Positions 22,905-33,461 of a DNA stretch of 64,000 nt are shown here, one piece after another. This DNA comes from Telopea speciosissima. Its lineage: Eukaryota > Streptophyta > Magnoliopsida > Proteales > Proteaceae. A program made the position numbers and the translations under genes. The stretch covers positions 55,236,593 through 55,300,592 of the forward strand of contig NC_057923.1 in the NCBI RefSeq assembly GCF_018873765.1, given 5' to 3'. The notes under the pieces are model-generated. The model saw nothing but the letters and a program-made list of their open reading frames with translations, was not told the DNA's origin and ran no database searches. Within the stretch, counting starts at the first letter, position 1; the number at the start of each line of letters is the position of its first letter.

Positions 22905-23245
22905 GGGGGGGGCGCTAAAAATCAGCACTTTTATAAAAGAAATAAAAGAGAGAATATAGGATTAACGCCCAGGAATAAATACCTTGAGAAAGGATTGGCT
23001 CTCTTCCACCTTAAGCATTGCCATCAGTAGAAAAGAGAACCAACTAAAAAAAATCTAAATGGAAATCAACTAAACCGATATCTAGGTCTATCCATGGCTT
23101 CCTTTTCAATCTCATGGAACACAAAAGAACGGGGGAATTCCCAAACAGAGGAGACTCTCAATTGGGCAGCCTGTTTAGCAAGACCATCAGCCAGTGTGTT
23201 CACCTCTCTATAGCAATGTGTGATTTAATTTGTTGAAGAACTCTA
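22905..23245 (-). mobile_element. L1-like LINE 3' end (RNase H C-terminus)
   Basis: The - strand reads HCYREVNTLADGLAKQAAQL, the conserved HCYREAN-x-ADALA signature at the end of plant LINE RNase H domains, followed by a short tail ending PRYRFS and a stop. Only the domain's C-terminus is present. The element is 5'-truncated. Confidence 0.75.
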
Positions 23246-23249
23246 TATG

Positions 23250-23701
23250 AGGTGCAAGGAGGAAAAAACAGAATTGCGCATGTACAAATTCATAATTTGG
23301 TTGATGAAAGCATCATGTCAACACGATTAAAACACTAACTATAGAGTTCAGAACTTCGCGATTTGTATATAATGAACATCAGAAAGTAGCTGTCTGTCTA
23401 GTATTTACAGTTCACTAAACGCAGCAAGCATTATCTTGCTGATAATTAAAACAGAGCCAAATAACTTAGAAGGGCTTCAAAATGAAACCAAGTGGGATAC
23501 TTGGCTGGTGCACCTCCAAACTGTACGTGGCATACAGAATCAAAAATCACACCTAGTCTCTCAGCCTCTTTGGCTATTCCATCCTCTATTACTCGAGCAA
23601 TGAAGAATTAATCAAGGCAGCAATTGGTCCAAAATGGCTTGGCCAACTATGTAAAAACATTTTTACCAAGACCTTTTCCATTAAAATCATTATGATGTAC
23701 C
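23250..23701. other. Intergenic and probable 3' UTR of the GIL1-like gene
   Basis: No coding region seen. The part next to 23702 probably contains the 3' UTR of the - strand gene. Confidence 0.4.
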
Positions 23702-25042
23702 TTATGAGCACTTCATCTTGGACAGATAAACACGAGACCTAATCACAGACTTCCCCACTCTGAAGCCAGGCATGACCATAAACCCAACAATGTGTCTTCC
23801 ATGGTCCCTGTCAACCTCTAGGGCATCATCCCCATCTTCCACTACATTCTCCATGTAATCCTCAGAGAATTCGCTTCCTCTTTGGACCCCAAATATCTCA
23901 GCTTTAGCCTCTACAGAGGCAGCAAGCCCCTGTAGAATCCAAACCCACTTGGCCATTTTCACAAATGCCTGGTATAGTGGTGTCCTTGGATGCTTCCCAC
24001 TCAAAACAAATGTCCTCTGATCCAAATTCCCAAAGAATGATGCCTCCATTTTCGGATGTACCACCAGGGGGTACTTCAATCTGCAAAATTTCGCAAAACT
24101 AGAACTTGGTTCCTCAACCAGAGCATCAAATGGGTCTTTAAACCTTGTAATATCGTCCACATTAGGGAGTGTGGGGCGAAAACCATGGAACATTCTGCGG
24201 GACAGATAGGACTCAAATGCGTATTTCTTGTGGGACCTTTTCAAGTAGACAACTGATTCTTCAATGGAGTTGGCAGCGAGGTCAAGATCCCAGCATGAAG
24301 CTTTCATCAGACCGATCAAGGGCTTAGCAAAATCGTGAATCGACTTCGCTGCCGCATTGAAAACATCAACAAACGAATATGGATCCAACTCCCGACAAGG
24401 CCCCATATTTTCTTCCTCAAAATCTTTTTGTCTCTTCAACTGCTCTTCCAAAGATGCATTCTTCCGATCCAACCCCTCAAGCTCTCGCCGTAGTTCGAAG
24501 ATCTGGGAGTCTTTGTGTTGGATGTGAGACTGTAATTTCTCCAACCGGCTTTCATGATCTTGGATCTCTGCAAGCAGAAGAGAACTACCAGAGGAGGAAT
24601 CACAGTTGGGTTTGGTGATCTGCTTCTCTTTGTAGGTACGCTTGATGTCAGAAAGGACTTTAAGCTGGGACACAACAAGGTCATTAGCGACTTCGATTTT
24701 TTCAGGGTTTAAGGGAATGTGAGCCTCCTGGAGCTGAATGTAAGCTAGTTTCAGAGCTGAAATGCTATCAAATAGCTTTGGAATCACTGCAGTAGCAGCC
24801 GCATTGTGACTTCCAACTAGGGTTTCTTCAATGGGATGGGGATGTATTTTCTGCTCATCAAACTCGATCTCATCCGTAGTATTACTGCTATCTTCAGCAG
24901 AAGAGGCTCTATTGTGGTGGTTGTGAATAGGGTTTTCACCGGAAAACACTCCCATAGATCTCAGCCTGCAAACTTTGGCAAATCTATGAACAATATCAGA
25001 TATATTTGAAGAAGATCTAGCATGTTTAGTTGCAGACTCCAT
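23702..25042 (-). CDS. DUF641 protein, GIL1 family
   Basis: Single coding exon, 446 residues. The family (DUF641) includes Arabidopsis GIL1, needed for light-dependent loss of hypocotyl gravitropism, and UNE1; biochemical roles are poorly known. Seen: a short N-terminal motif DIVHRFAKVCRLRSMGVF, then the DUF641 core from about residue 85 (IPKLFDSISALKLAYIQLQ, then HIPLNPEKIEVANDLVVSQL), a coiled-coil stretch about residues 155-212 (ESRLEKLQSHIQHKDSQIFE), DLDLAANSIEESVVYLKRSH, and the conserved end GFRVGKSVIRSRVYLSKMKC. The length suits the family (about 440-560). Bases before the ATG (TTTCAG then GCA) look like an acceptor, so a 5'-UTR intron is likely, with its donor perhaps at the CCGG-GTACTT site near 25292. 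Which paralogue (GIL1 itself or a UNE1-like member) cannot be settled. Confidence 0.9.
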   Translation of the reverse strand: MESATKHARSSSNISDIVHRFAKVCRLRSMGVFSGENPIHNHHNRASSAEDSSNTTDEIEFDEQKIHPHPIEETLVGSHNAAATAVIPKLFDSISALKLAYIQLQEAHIPLNPEKIEVANDLVVSQLKVLSDIKRTYKEKQITKPNCDSSSGSSLLLAEIQDHESRLEKLQSHIQHKDSQIFELRRELEGLDRKNASLEEQLKRQKDFEEENMGPCRELDPYSFVDVFNAAAKSIHDFAKPLIGLMKASCWDLDLAANSIEESVVYLKRSHKKYAFESYLSRRMFHGFRPTLPNVDDITRFKDPFDALVEEPSSSFAKFCRLKYPLVVHPKMEASFFGNLDQRTFVLSGKHPRTPLYQAFVKMAKWVWILQGLAASVEAKAEIFGVQRGSEFSEDYMENVVEDGDDALEVDRDHGRHIVGFMVMPGFRVGKSVIRSRVYLSKMKCS

Positions 25043-25480
25043 TGCCTGAAACTTTCTTAGAGTAGAAAACGGGACTGAGTCAACTTAACGATAGGATAAA
25101 CAGGATCACTCCCTCCAGAACCATAACCACAATATTTACAAGTTTCTATGAAAAAAGCAAGATTTGGTAACAGAAAAAAGCTGTCTTTAAAGGGAAGAAA
25201 CACTGTAATTAATAGTAATGTAACAGAAAAGAGTGTTTAAGAAGAACCAACATTTCTCAGACTCTCCAAAGAGAAAACAAAGATTCAAAGTACCCGGAAA
25301 ACCTTCTTTCAGTGCAGGAGAAATCATGGAATAGAGAGAATGAGAGCACAATAGAGACGTCTCTGTCGATAGATCTATCTCAAGTGGGGTTTGGAGTTTG
25401 AACTTAAAAAACTTTAGATTGTTCCCACTTCCCAGAATCAAAGCAAAAAAGATTAAAGATCACTCTATCACCATTCGCTC
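25043..25480 (-). promoter_or_regulatory. 5' leader region of the GIL1-like gene
   Basis: Likely holds a 5'-UTR intron (acceptor TTTCAG just before 25045) and an untranslated exon around 25295-25440 with CTCTCATTCTCTCTATTCC on the - strand. Inferred only from splice-like sequence; no long open frame. Confidence 0.4.
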
Positions 25481-26461
25481 CCTCTTTTCAATATGGAGTT
25501 TTTGTGCTGCGAGCCTGAGACACTGCTACTGAATCCCGCCAAAAGAAATGGCCGTTTTACATGGAAAGGGTCGCCATTGTTTCAGATTCTCGAACAGTGG
25601 AGAGCCGCTTTTTTGAATTTTTTTTTTTTCTTGGTAAGTGACTAAGTGGTAACGTTTAAAAAGAATCGGAAGTGCACGCGAAGTCGCACTAGTGTCAGGT
25701 TAGCCAACTTGCCGTTAGCAGGCGCGTATGAATTCTCTCTGGCTCTTCCCTCTTCTCAAATTTCAAAATAGATGATCGAATTCATACCGTTGATGTAGAT
25801 TCTCATGATCTAGAGTGTGCTCATCACTGTCGACTCACACTTGTCCCTACCGCACAGAAAACGCATGGGTGTCAGGAGTGGGGTCTCTACCATCTCACAT
25901 CAATCAATCAGCAAAGGGAAATCTGTGGCAGAGATTTTCGGTAGCCATAGCATAAAGATGACCTAATCATGGTCAAACTTTTAGTCTCAAGGGACCCACG
26001 GCCTACAATAAATGCTGTGCACCTTTGCTTTAAAATCCGTATCACGAGATCCTCTCCAGCGCACATCGTGCGGATGGGGGGCTTCGATCCACACCATCGC
26101 ACATATCCCGGTGTAGTGGCGTGTGGATCGAGATCTCCCCAGCCGGACGATTTGCTTGGAACAATGAGAGGATCACTTTTGGATTTTCGTTTGAAAATTA
26201 ATGAGAGTAGTAGGGTCCGAATTAAGAGTGTCAAAATTAAATCGAAACTGTTTATTGGAATTGAATCGAACCGTTTAAAGTAAAATCGATAGATCATTTA
26301 ATTAAATGATTTAATTATGATTTTAGAAATGATACCGTTTATTTAATCGATTCAATTCAATTTAGGCCGATTAATCCAACGATTTTAAACTGTATAATCC
26401 AATTAAATTCGATTATAACCAAACCACTTAACTATTTAAAAACTTAATAAATTTTTTTTTT
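25481..26461. other. Intergenic, diverged repeats
   Basis: Contains AT-rich words such as AAACGGTTC and ATCGAAACC (26200-26440) from old repeats. No gene. Confidence 0.4.
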
Positions 26462-27810
26462 GGGAAAATTTCACGGGACACCCCCTAAAAATATCCAATA
26501 TCTCATAAACTTACCATACTTGGTCAAAATGTCACAGACACCCCCTATTTTTATGAATTTATTTCAATTTAGTCCACTCCGTTAGTCTCTCCAGTTAAGT
26601 GTCTGTTAACTCTTTTTAAATGGTGAAATTACCCTTACCACAATGAAATCCCTATAATACCCTTAATGATGAATTAATGATGTTAGAAGTTAGTTTTTAG
26701 AAAAAAACAATTTTGCCCTTGTTTTTATTTGATACTTTTTTTTTATTCCTGTTTTTCCCCCCTTCTTCTTCTCCTTCTGCTTCTGTTGTTTATTTCGCCG
26801 CCGCCACCACCACCACCACCACCACCGCCACCTCATCCAACCCTCCTTCTATGTCCACACATTTTCCTCCCCATCTCCTTCTTCTACGCCCAGGTTTCCT
26901 CTTCTTCTTCCTAATCTTCTTCTATTTTTTCTGCTCCACATTTCTTTGCACCACAGCCGACAATGGATTCTAGAGAGTTTGAAAAAAAATGATGGCAGCT
27001 AAGGGATTCTGATTCTGTATTGGGTTTGGAAAAATGGGAATAAAAGAAAAGAAATAGGGATCCGATGGTTATTGGGAGGGAAAATGGAAAAGGAAATCAA
27101 AGACATGATGGGATCAAAAATGATAAATTAATTGAGGATGAGTGTGGTCATGGCTAGAATTCAGATTGGGGTTTTGTTTAGACAAGGATGTGGGTTAGAT
27201 TAGAAGTGAAAAGAAATGGAGAGGAGAATCGGTGATGGTGGGATGAGGGTTTTTTGAATGAAAATGATAAAAAAATAAAGAGAAAAGAATAGGGATGAAA
27301 GGATAAATAGGGGTTATTGGAGATGATGGCAGTTTTAGCAGAGATGGGTTTTGAGAGAGGGTCGGTGATGGGGTTTCGGAAATGGAAGATGTATTTGCCT
27401 CGTTTTGTCACCCTTCTTTAGTTCACTTTCAGCCATGGGTGGAAATGGAAGTCCGATCATCTTCTCATTTTGTTGCCCTTCTTCAGTTCGCTTTCTCCTT
27501 GCCTTGCCGCTGGTAATGGTCATTGTTGCCTAAGCAAGTGATCGTCGCCGGAGCCTGAGCCATAGAGGGAAGAAGATGAAATGACAGTTTTGTCTTTTTA
27601 TTTAAAAAACTATGGGGTAAAATGGATATTTAGGGAAGAAGATGAAATGATATTTTTGTCCTTTTATTTAAATAATTAAGGGGTAAAATGGATATTTCAC
27701 CTTTGGGCACTTACTGTGCTTAACGTTTGGGGTGTCTGTGACATTTTGACCAAGTATGGTAAATTTCTGAGATATTGGATACTTTTAGGGGGTGTCCGTG
27801 AAATTTTCCC
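26462..27810. mobile_element. Non-autonomous TIR element, about 80-bp inverted repeats (MULE-like)
   Basis: The left end GGGAAAATTTCACGGGACAC and the right end GTGTCCGTGAAATTTTCCC pair for about 80 bp with few mismatches (left about 26462-26550, right about 27723-27810). Long TIRs and 1.35-kb size fit a Mutator-like element. Flanks are T-runs, so a target duplication cannot be told apart from homopolymer. The interior holds (CCACCA)n-rich sequence and no transposase. It contains a 66-bp tandem duplication at 27566-27697. Confidence 0.8.
27566..27697. repeat. 66-bp tandem duplication
   Basis: Units 27566-27631 and 27632-27697 both start AGGGAAGAAGATGAAATGA and end GGGGTAAAATGGATATTT, with a handful of substitutions. 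Lies inside the TIR element. Confidence 0.85.
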
Positions 27811-30800
27811 TTTTTTCTGTTATATAAATCAAAAATCAAAAATCAAAAATCAAAAATCAAAATCTAGCAAGTAACAACTACTAAGCTGTCATGTTTCTTC
27901 ATTAATGATTTCTTTTTTTCAAAGAAAAAAATTAATAATTTAATAAGTAATAAGTAATAACTATTAACTAATAACTAGTATTAATAAATAGAGTAGAAAA
28001 TGTGTACAGAACTGTCTAATCAAAACTATGTAAAATCGTATAAAACTATTTAATCTAAATCGTTCATCAAACGGTCCAGGTTTTGATTATGAGACCCTTC
28101 TGCTAAACGGTCTGGTTATGGTTTTTATCCTCAAGCAATCAAAATCAAATTGAACCGAACCGTTTAATCAAAGCTGAACCGTTTAACACCTTTAGTCCGA
28201 ATCGTTATCCCCTAAGGTTTGCTGATTGGTACGAGTGTGTGGTTCCTCTCATAGGAGATTGAAATGATCATTCTATCTCCGACTGAACAGACTGCCCGGT
28301 GGGATTCACCCCCTTTTATTAGAGGCAATAGAGAACCGTATGTTACCGAAAAAAGAGTAGAGAACCGTACCTGGTAGGGTCCAGTGTTCATGTGACACGG
28401 TTGGATTTTAACATGACTGATGGGGCCAATGCCATACCTGATGGATGTCCTGTAGGACCTGTACTGTGTAGACATCCTATGAATTGTTTGCCTTTTTTTC
28501 AAAGCCATAGGGATATTTGGAACGAATAACAAAAGGTTTGATTTGATACTAGGAATAATTGAGAGACACAAATATACTACGGTTTTACGTGCACGTGGCA
28601 CTAAAACAAGTAGAAGTTTCTTCTTTGGATCGGATCCCTCTATTGGGCGGGCCCCAACTGTCCTGCTGAGCAGATATAAGGGTCACGTGTAATGATCGCC
28701 TTACCCTTATTCATGCGTCTTACTTGTTGCAATTATTATTAAGAAGAGTTTTTTGCGGGGAGTGTGGCTTCTTTGTGTGTGCAGGGTCAATGAAAACGCA
28801 TGGAAACATCAATAAGACGGCTATTTCTGCCTTTCATTGGGATGGGCGATCATTTCATCCCCTCTATGTCTGTCTGGACATAAGGGCCATCGTCACCATA
28901 AGATTTTTTTCACCAATGGTGGTGCATGATGATTATACACAAAACATCAGAAGAGAACAATAGAAAATCGACATGACGAAACCCCCCTTCTATTTGGTGA
29001 ATAATTCATTCCCAGCTGCATCCCTTTCTTGTAGGCTGTCATCTAAGTTGTCTTAGTCTCTACCCTGCCTTCTTCAAACTATTCTCCCATCCTATATTAA
29101 TATAGTTAGAGGTTTTCCAATGATGCCAAAGTGAAAAATCACACTAATTATGAGTGGGTAGGTCAAATTTTTAGCGTGTGATCCACATTTTATACGTGGA
29201 GAGACAGTGTAGGAAAATCCCTAAACTCCACTGTCTTAATATATGGGGAAGGCTTCCATTGACCTAAATCGTTTCCTATGTCTCCTCACAATGGAATTCT
29301 TTATTTATTTTTTTAAGACGCAAAAAAAAAAATGAAAACTCCTATGTGAGGGGACCATAGGTTTAAAGTCTTTAGACACCCTGGATGAGGCCTGGATTGG
29401 CTTAGGATTGTTAATTTCCAGGCAAACGTGGAGGTAGCATAGGCTAGAGCTGGAGATGACAGATCTGGAAATCGCCCCATTCGCCCCCTGAAATGAAAAC
29501 TCACCCCCATTGATGTCTCTATGTGCGTTCTCATATGCCGATATTTATGTAAGGACCACGCAGCCTGACCGGGATCTTCTATTTTTCAAATTTTATCATT
29601 CGAGAAAACGACCAGAACAGGCTAGGAATTGGTTGGACTTGACTCGACCTAACTTGGTAGGACGGTATATGTAAAATCAGATTTCTGTGTTTTAAAACAA
29701 TGTTCCCAGTCGTATCAAACTATCCTAACCCTATGACTATCTAGTTATTGATGGACTATGTTCATGTCAACCAAGTACAACAAATTGGATAGATATGATA
29801 ATAGATTTTAGGTATTTTTATTGATATTATTAAAAGGGAAAGAGAAAGCCACCATTAGCGCAGAGTACGTTGCCCCAACGCCCTGACATAAAGGTTTGCA
29901 AAATGACCCTTGTACCCTTGAATCTTCAAAATGACCAGGGGTGTAACAATTATTTCTCACACCCCTATGTCAAGGCATAGAAGTGGCATGTCTGGCGTGA
30001 CCGAATGACTTATTAAAATTTTGTTTTAAATCGATAAATTACATAATTTTTTTAAAGAATAATATAAAAGAACTTAAAATCCAAACTTTACGTATAAAAA
30101 TAAAATAAATCAAAACATCAAGTTACACATTATATCAATGCCTAGGTATTTTATATATATATAATCCATATTTTATGGATTCTAATATTTAAATTAGGCA
30201 AAAGCTTTAGGTAGTCGATTGTACCCAAAGGAAATATTAACTCCCACTCCCTACTGTTTATTGTCTAAAATACACTTCTCTAGTCCAATCAGAGGGTCTG
30301 ATGGAGTGGATAAAGAGATTCTCTCTTCACCATAAGTGAAAAGAAATTGAGTCCTCAAAGAATTTTTTAACTTGAGCAAATAACTTTTGTACAGCTGCGT
30401 TGCCCATGTGGGCTTCTAAGATCTTCCTCCCCATGTCAAGTGTCATTCCTCCCTATTCTTCTTTTGTGTCTCTCCTCCCTGGAAGACTTCAGATTGTGAA
30501 ACTTCACTTTGTTTCAAAAGACGTGTGTAATGCATGAGGTTTCTGTCACTGCATGATCTGGGGAGGGTCATAATGTATGCAATCTTATCCCTGCTTGACG
30601 GAGAGATTGTCTACCTTGTCTTTTTTTTTATTTTTTTTTTTTATTTCATTCTAATATTTTTTTTTCTTTGGTAATATAAAAAAAAAAAATAACCGTGCAC
30701 GAGGGAGATCAACGTGGGTTGAAATAACCAAAACGTTTCCCCCTATTTGAAGAATCATGTATGGTAGCGGTGTCATGCACGAATCCCCTTCCCATAAGAT

Positions 30801-31330
30801 AATAAGTCAAAATTGATAAAATAATACCTTTTTATTTGAGGAGGGGTGTGGGGAGTTTGGTTCCTCTAGACACAGGTGCGCATACATGTGAGAGGCAACC
30901 ACCTGTCCTATTTTTACCATTTACAAGAGAAGGGATATTTATGAAAACAAAATAAAATAAATATGTGATTCAGTGGTTGGCTTTGAGATGTACGTACGTG
31001 CAAATGATCCCTGTTCGGGTGTGGGGGCCTTTAAAATTTTTTTGGGGTCAAAATCGTCTTCCATTACATTTCATTTACCTTCTTACCAAAATATCTGAAT
31101 TTTAGCAATAATACAGTAATGGGATAGACATGTTGCCGGGGGTGCACGGTTCATGTACAAGACCTTAGATGGGCACAAAAGTCCCAGCCAAATGACAAAA
31201 GCACCATCCATCCCTTATTTTGATGAATTGATGCATGGAATCTCCCTTGCATTTTTTTTGGGGGTAAAAATCTCCCGTGTATTTTCACTCGTCGATCCTG
31301 TAGATTTTTGCCATTCCGGCAAGTCTGTTT
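27811..31330. other. Intergenic, AT-rich, repeat remnants
   Basis: No gene recognised. A short ATCAAAA array lies near 27828-27862. Pieces with foldback-core words occur at about 28690-28720 (AATGATCGCCTTACCC) and 29865-29990 (CCCCAACGCCCTGACAT and TATGTCAAGGC). Homopolymers at about 30620-30700. Confidence 0.4.
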
Positions 31331-31739
31331 AAAAGTAGGTTGTGGCAGCGTGTCGGCACGTGTGGGCTATGTGGCGTTGAACTTCTCGACACGTATGGGG
31401 CCCCCTCTTTTGGCACGTATGTGCATGCGCCTAAAATTAGCAGTGACATTTGCTTGTTATCTAGGGAAGTGGTCGTGACCCAACCTCTCGTCTGGATGAC
31501 CCAGTCAATGACATATGAGACCGGGTCAATTTCCACTTCTTGGTGTTGGATACCGTATATCCATACCTTGCGTTTATCATGTTATCCATCAGCTTTATAT
31601 ATTGTATTTCCTTTTGTTTGGTGTTGGGCACGCATGATTGAATAGCCTTGCTTTCTACCCAAAAAAAAAACATAGGAATAGTCACAAAGTCAAGACAAGT
31701 ATTAAATTAAAAAAAAAAATAGAGTATGACCATATAATC

Positions 31740-32610
31740 AATTTTTTTTTTCTTTTGGTAAGAAACAATGATTTATTAGAACATGCAACAACCCAATGAT
31801 TTGAGACCAAACATAATTCTCGTAGCCAAGGACTGGAAATAGGCCAAACCTTCGAGCATGTAATCGATAGGGCCTTCCGAGCCAGGGAATCAGCCACAGT
31901 GTTTATCTCCCTTGGAACATAACTGAAATTACAGACAGAAAACAAGGATGATAAATGTAAAATATCATCAACAATTTGACGGATTAGCAACGGCGAAGGG
32001 TGGTTTCCATCGGTCAAGAATCTGATTAGGTTGATATTATCAGATTCAATAACAACTCTCATATGTCCATATGCTTGTAGATCCATCAAACTTTGACGAA
32101 CAACCATCGCCTCACCCACCAAAATATCAGTGAAATGACGTGGAGATGACACAGCCATAATCGGTGCACCCAAAGAATTCTGCTTGACATAACCAAGACC
32201 ACCAAAAGAACTATCCAAAGGTAGACTTGCATCACAGTTGCATTTAATGAAATCGGGTTCTGGTAATTGCCACTGAAGATGAGCATTTATAGTTGCAGGA
32301 GAAGCACCATGTACAACAAGAAGTGATCCTAAAAAATCCTTACCTGTCGAAGATGTTGCAGCAATAATATCCTCTGGTTTCCATGTGCGACGACCAAAAA
32401 CAAGATCGTTGCGAGCAAGCCAAAGTTACCAGCAAATAAAGATGGGGTGAAAACAACGACTAATGCTCTTTCTCCGTCGTCGAATATGGATACGAACTTT
32501 CAATGGTAGGATCAGCCTCGCATGCCTATAGAGCCATAACAAGACTAGCCTGCCCTTCCAATCAGAGTTATTACTGATCTGGTATCAATAACACCAGCCA
32601 ATCGTGTTGG
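31740..32610 (-). mobile_element. L1-like LINE 3' end with RNase H domain
   Basis: The - strand encodes DSSFGGLGYVKQNSLGAPIM, then GEAMVVRQSLM, VVIESDNINLI and SYVPREINTVADSLARKALS, the order of the RNase H-like domain at the end of plant LINE proteins, with the conserved acidic positions (D in the first block, E in GEAM, D in ESDN) present. Upstream (about 32220-32610) the LINE reading continues with frameshifts. The 3' end runs into an A-rich tail at about 31739-31760 (poly-T on +). 5'-truncated. Confidence 0.8.
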
Positions 32611-32639
32611 TACGGTGGGTTCCCCATGCTCACTATTTG

Positions 32640-32805
32640 GGGGGGGGGGAGGAAAACTTGCCCACCGAGTTGCCCCGGTGCCTTTAATAAGAGGGGATGC
32701 AATAACCACCCTACCCCCTGCCCAAACACTCTGTATGGGTGAGGTCCACCCTCCTTAGTACAGGCACTGGGGGGGAACTGGAGGAGATAATTTTCTAGTT
32801 AAAGG
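32640..32805. repeat. Degenerate foldback element
   Basis: The loop core is GCAATAACCACCCTACCCCC. The flank words GTGCCTTTAATAAG and TTAGTACAGGCAC pair weakly, and GGAGGAGATAATTTT at the right edge recurs near 1260. Member of the foldback family by its core. Confidence 0.5.
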
Positions 32806-32815
32806 GAACCTATAG

Positions 32816-33050
32816 CATGGTTCTAAGTATCGGTATCATATCGCCTGTATAGGACGATATGTACCGGTTTTGATAGTCACCCATATCGATACCGTATCGA
32901 TAGCATGATACAAACAAGGGGTAAAATGGTCAAAAAAACTCATTTTTAAAGTTTAGGGGTAATTTTGTCCGCTACAGCCGATCCAGGCCGCTATCATATC
33001 GATTTTGTAGGTTACCGATACTCGTTCCGATACCGTGCACTAAAACCATG
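32816..33050. mobile_element. Short TIR element (MITE)
   Basis: Inverted ends of 22 bp: CATGGTTCTAAGTATCGGTA on the left and TACCGTGCACTAAAACCATG on the right pair imperfectly. The interior is full of ATCGATAC/GGTATCG words shared with diverged sequence at 7.2-7.9 and 19.9-20.4 kb. No exact target duplication seen. Confidence 0.55.
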
Positions 33051-33461
33051 ACGCATAGGGTAGGGTTGGAAAACAAACATAGGGAAGGGCAAATAGTATT
33101 TTCAGAATGCTAAACCATGACCAAAATTTAAAAAAAAATAATTTAATGCATATTAATGAAATTTAAAAAAAATACATAAAAATGTAATACAAAATTTTTT
33201 TTGGTACAAAAACATTTTATTCATAGTCCACATGTAAAATACATGGAGAGTGAAGAATACATCTCCAGAATTCATGGAATGACATTGGGTCAAACCGTCG
33301 TATAAAAATGCTATACAATTACATTCATAAAAAATAATGAAAGAATCTGCTAGAAAATCAAATTCCGAGTATACAATGACTCACTATTTACAATCAGACC
33401 CTATCACACAAAATAAATTTTTTTTTGGGTATGTACCCTATCACAAACATTTCTTGCTTGA
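33051..33461. other. Intergenic and 3' flank of the PUB gene
   Basis: AT-rich, no gene. The part next to 33462 probably includes the 3' UTR of the - strand U-box gene. Confidence 0.4.

Noticed and set aside
27826..27865. CRISPR-like short direct repeats (ATCAAAA units)
   Set aside because: A plain microsatellite without spacers, in a plant nuclear genome.
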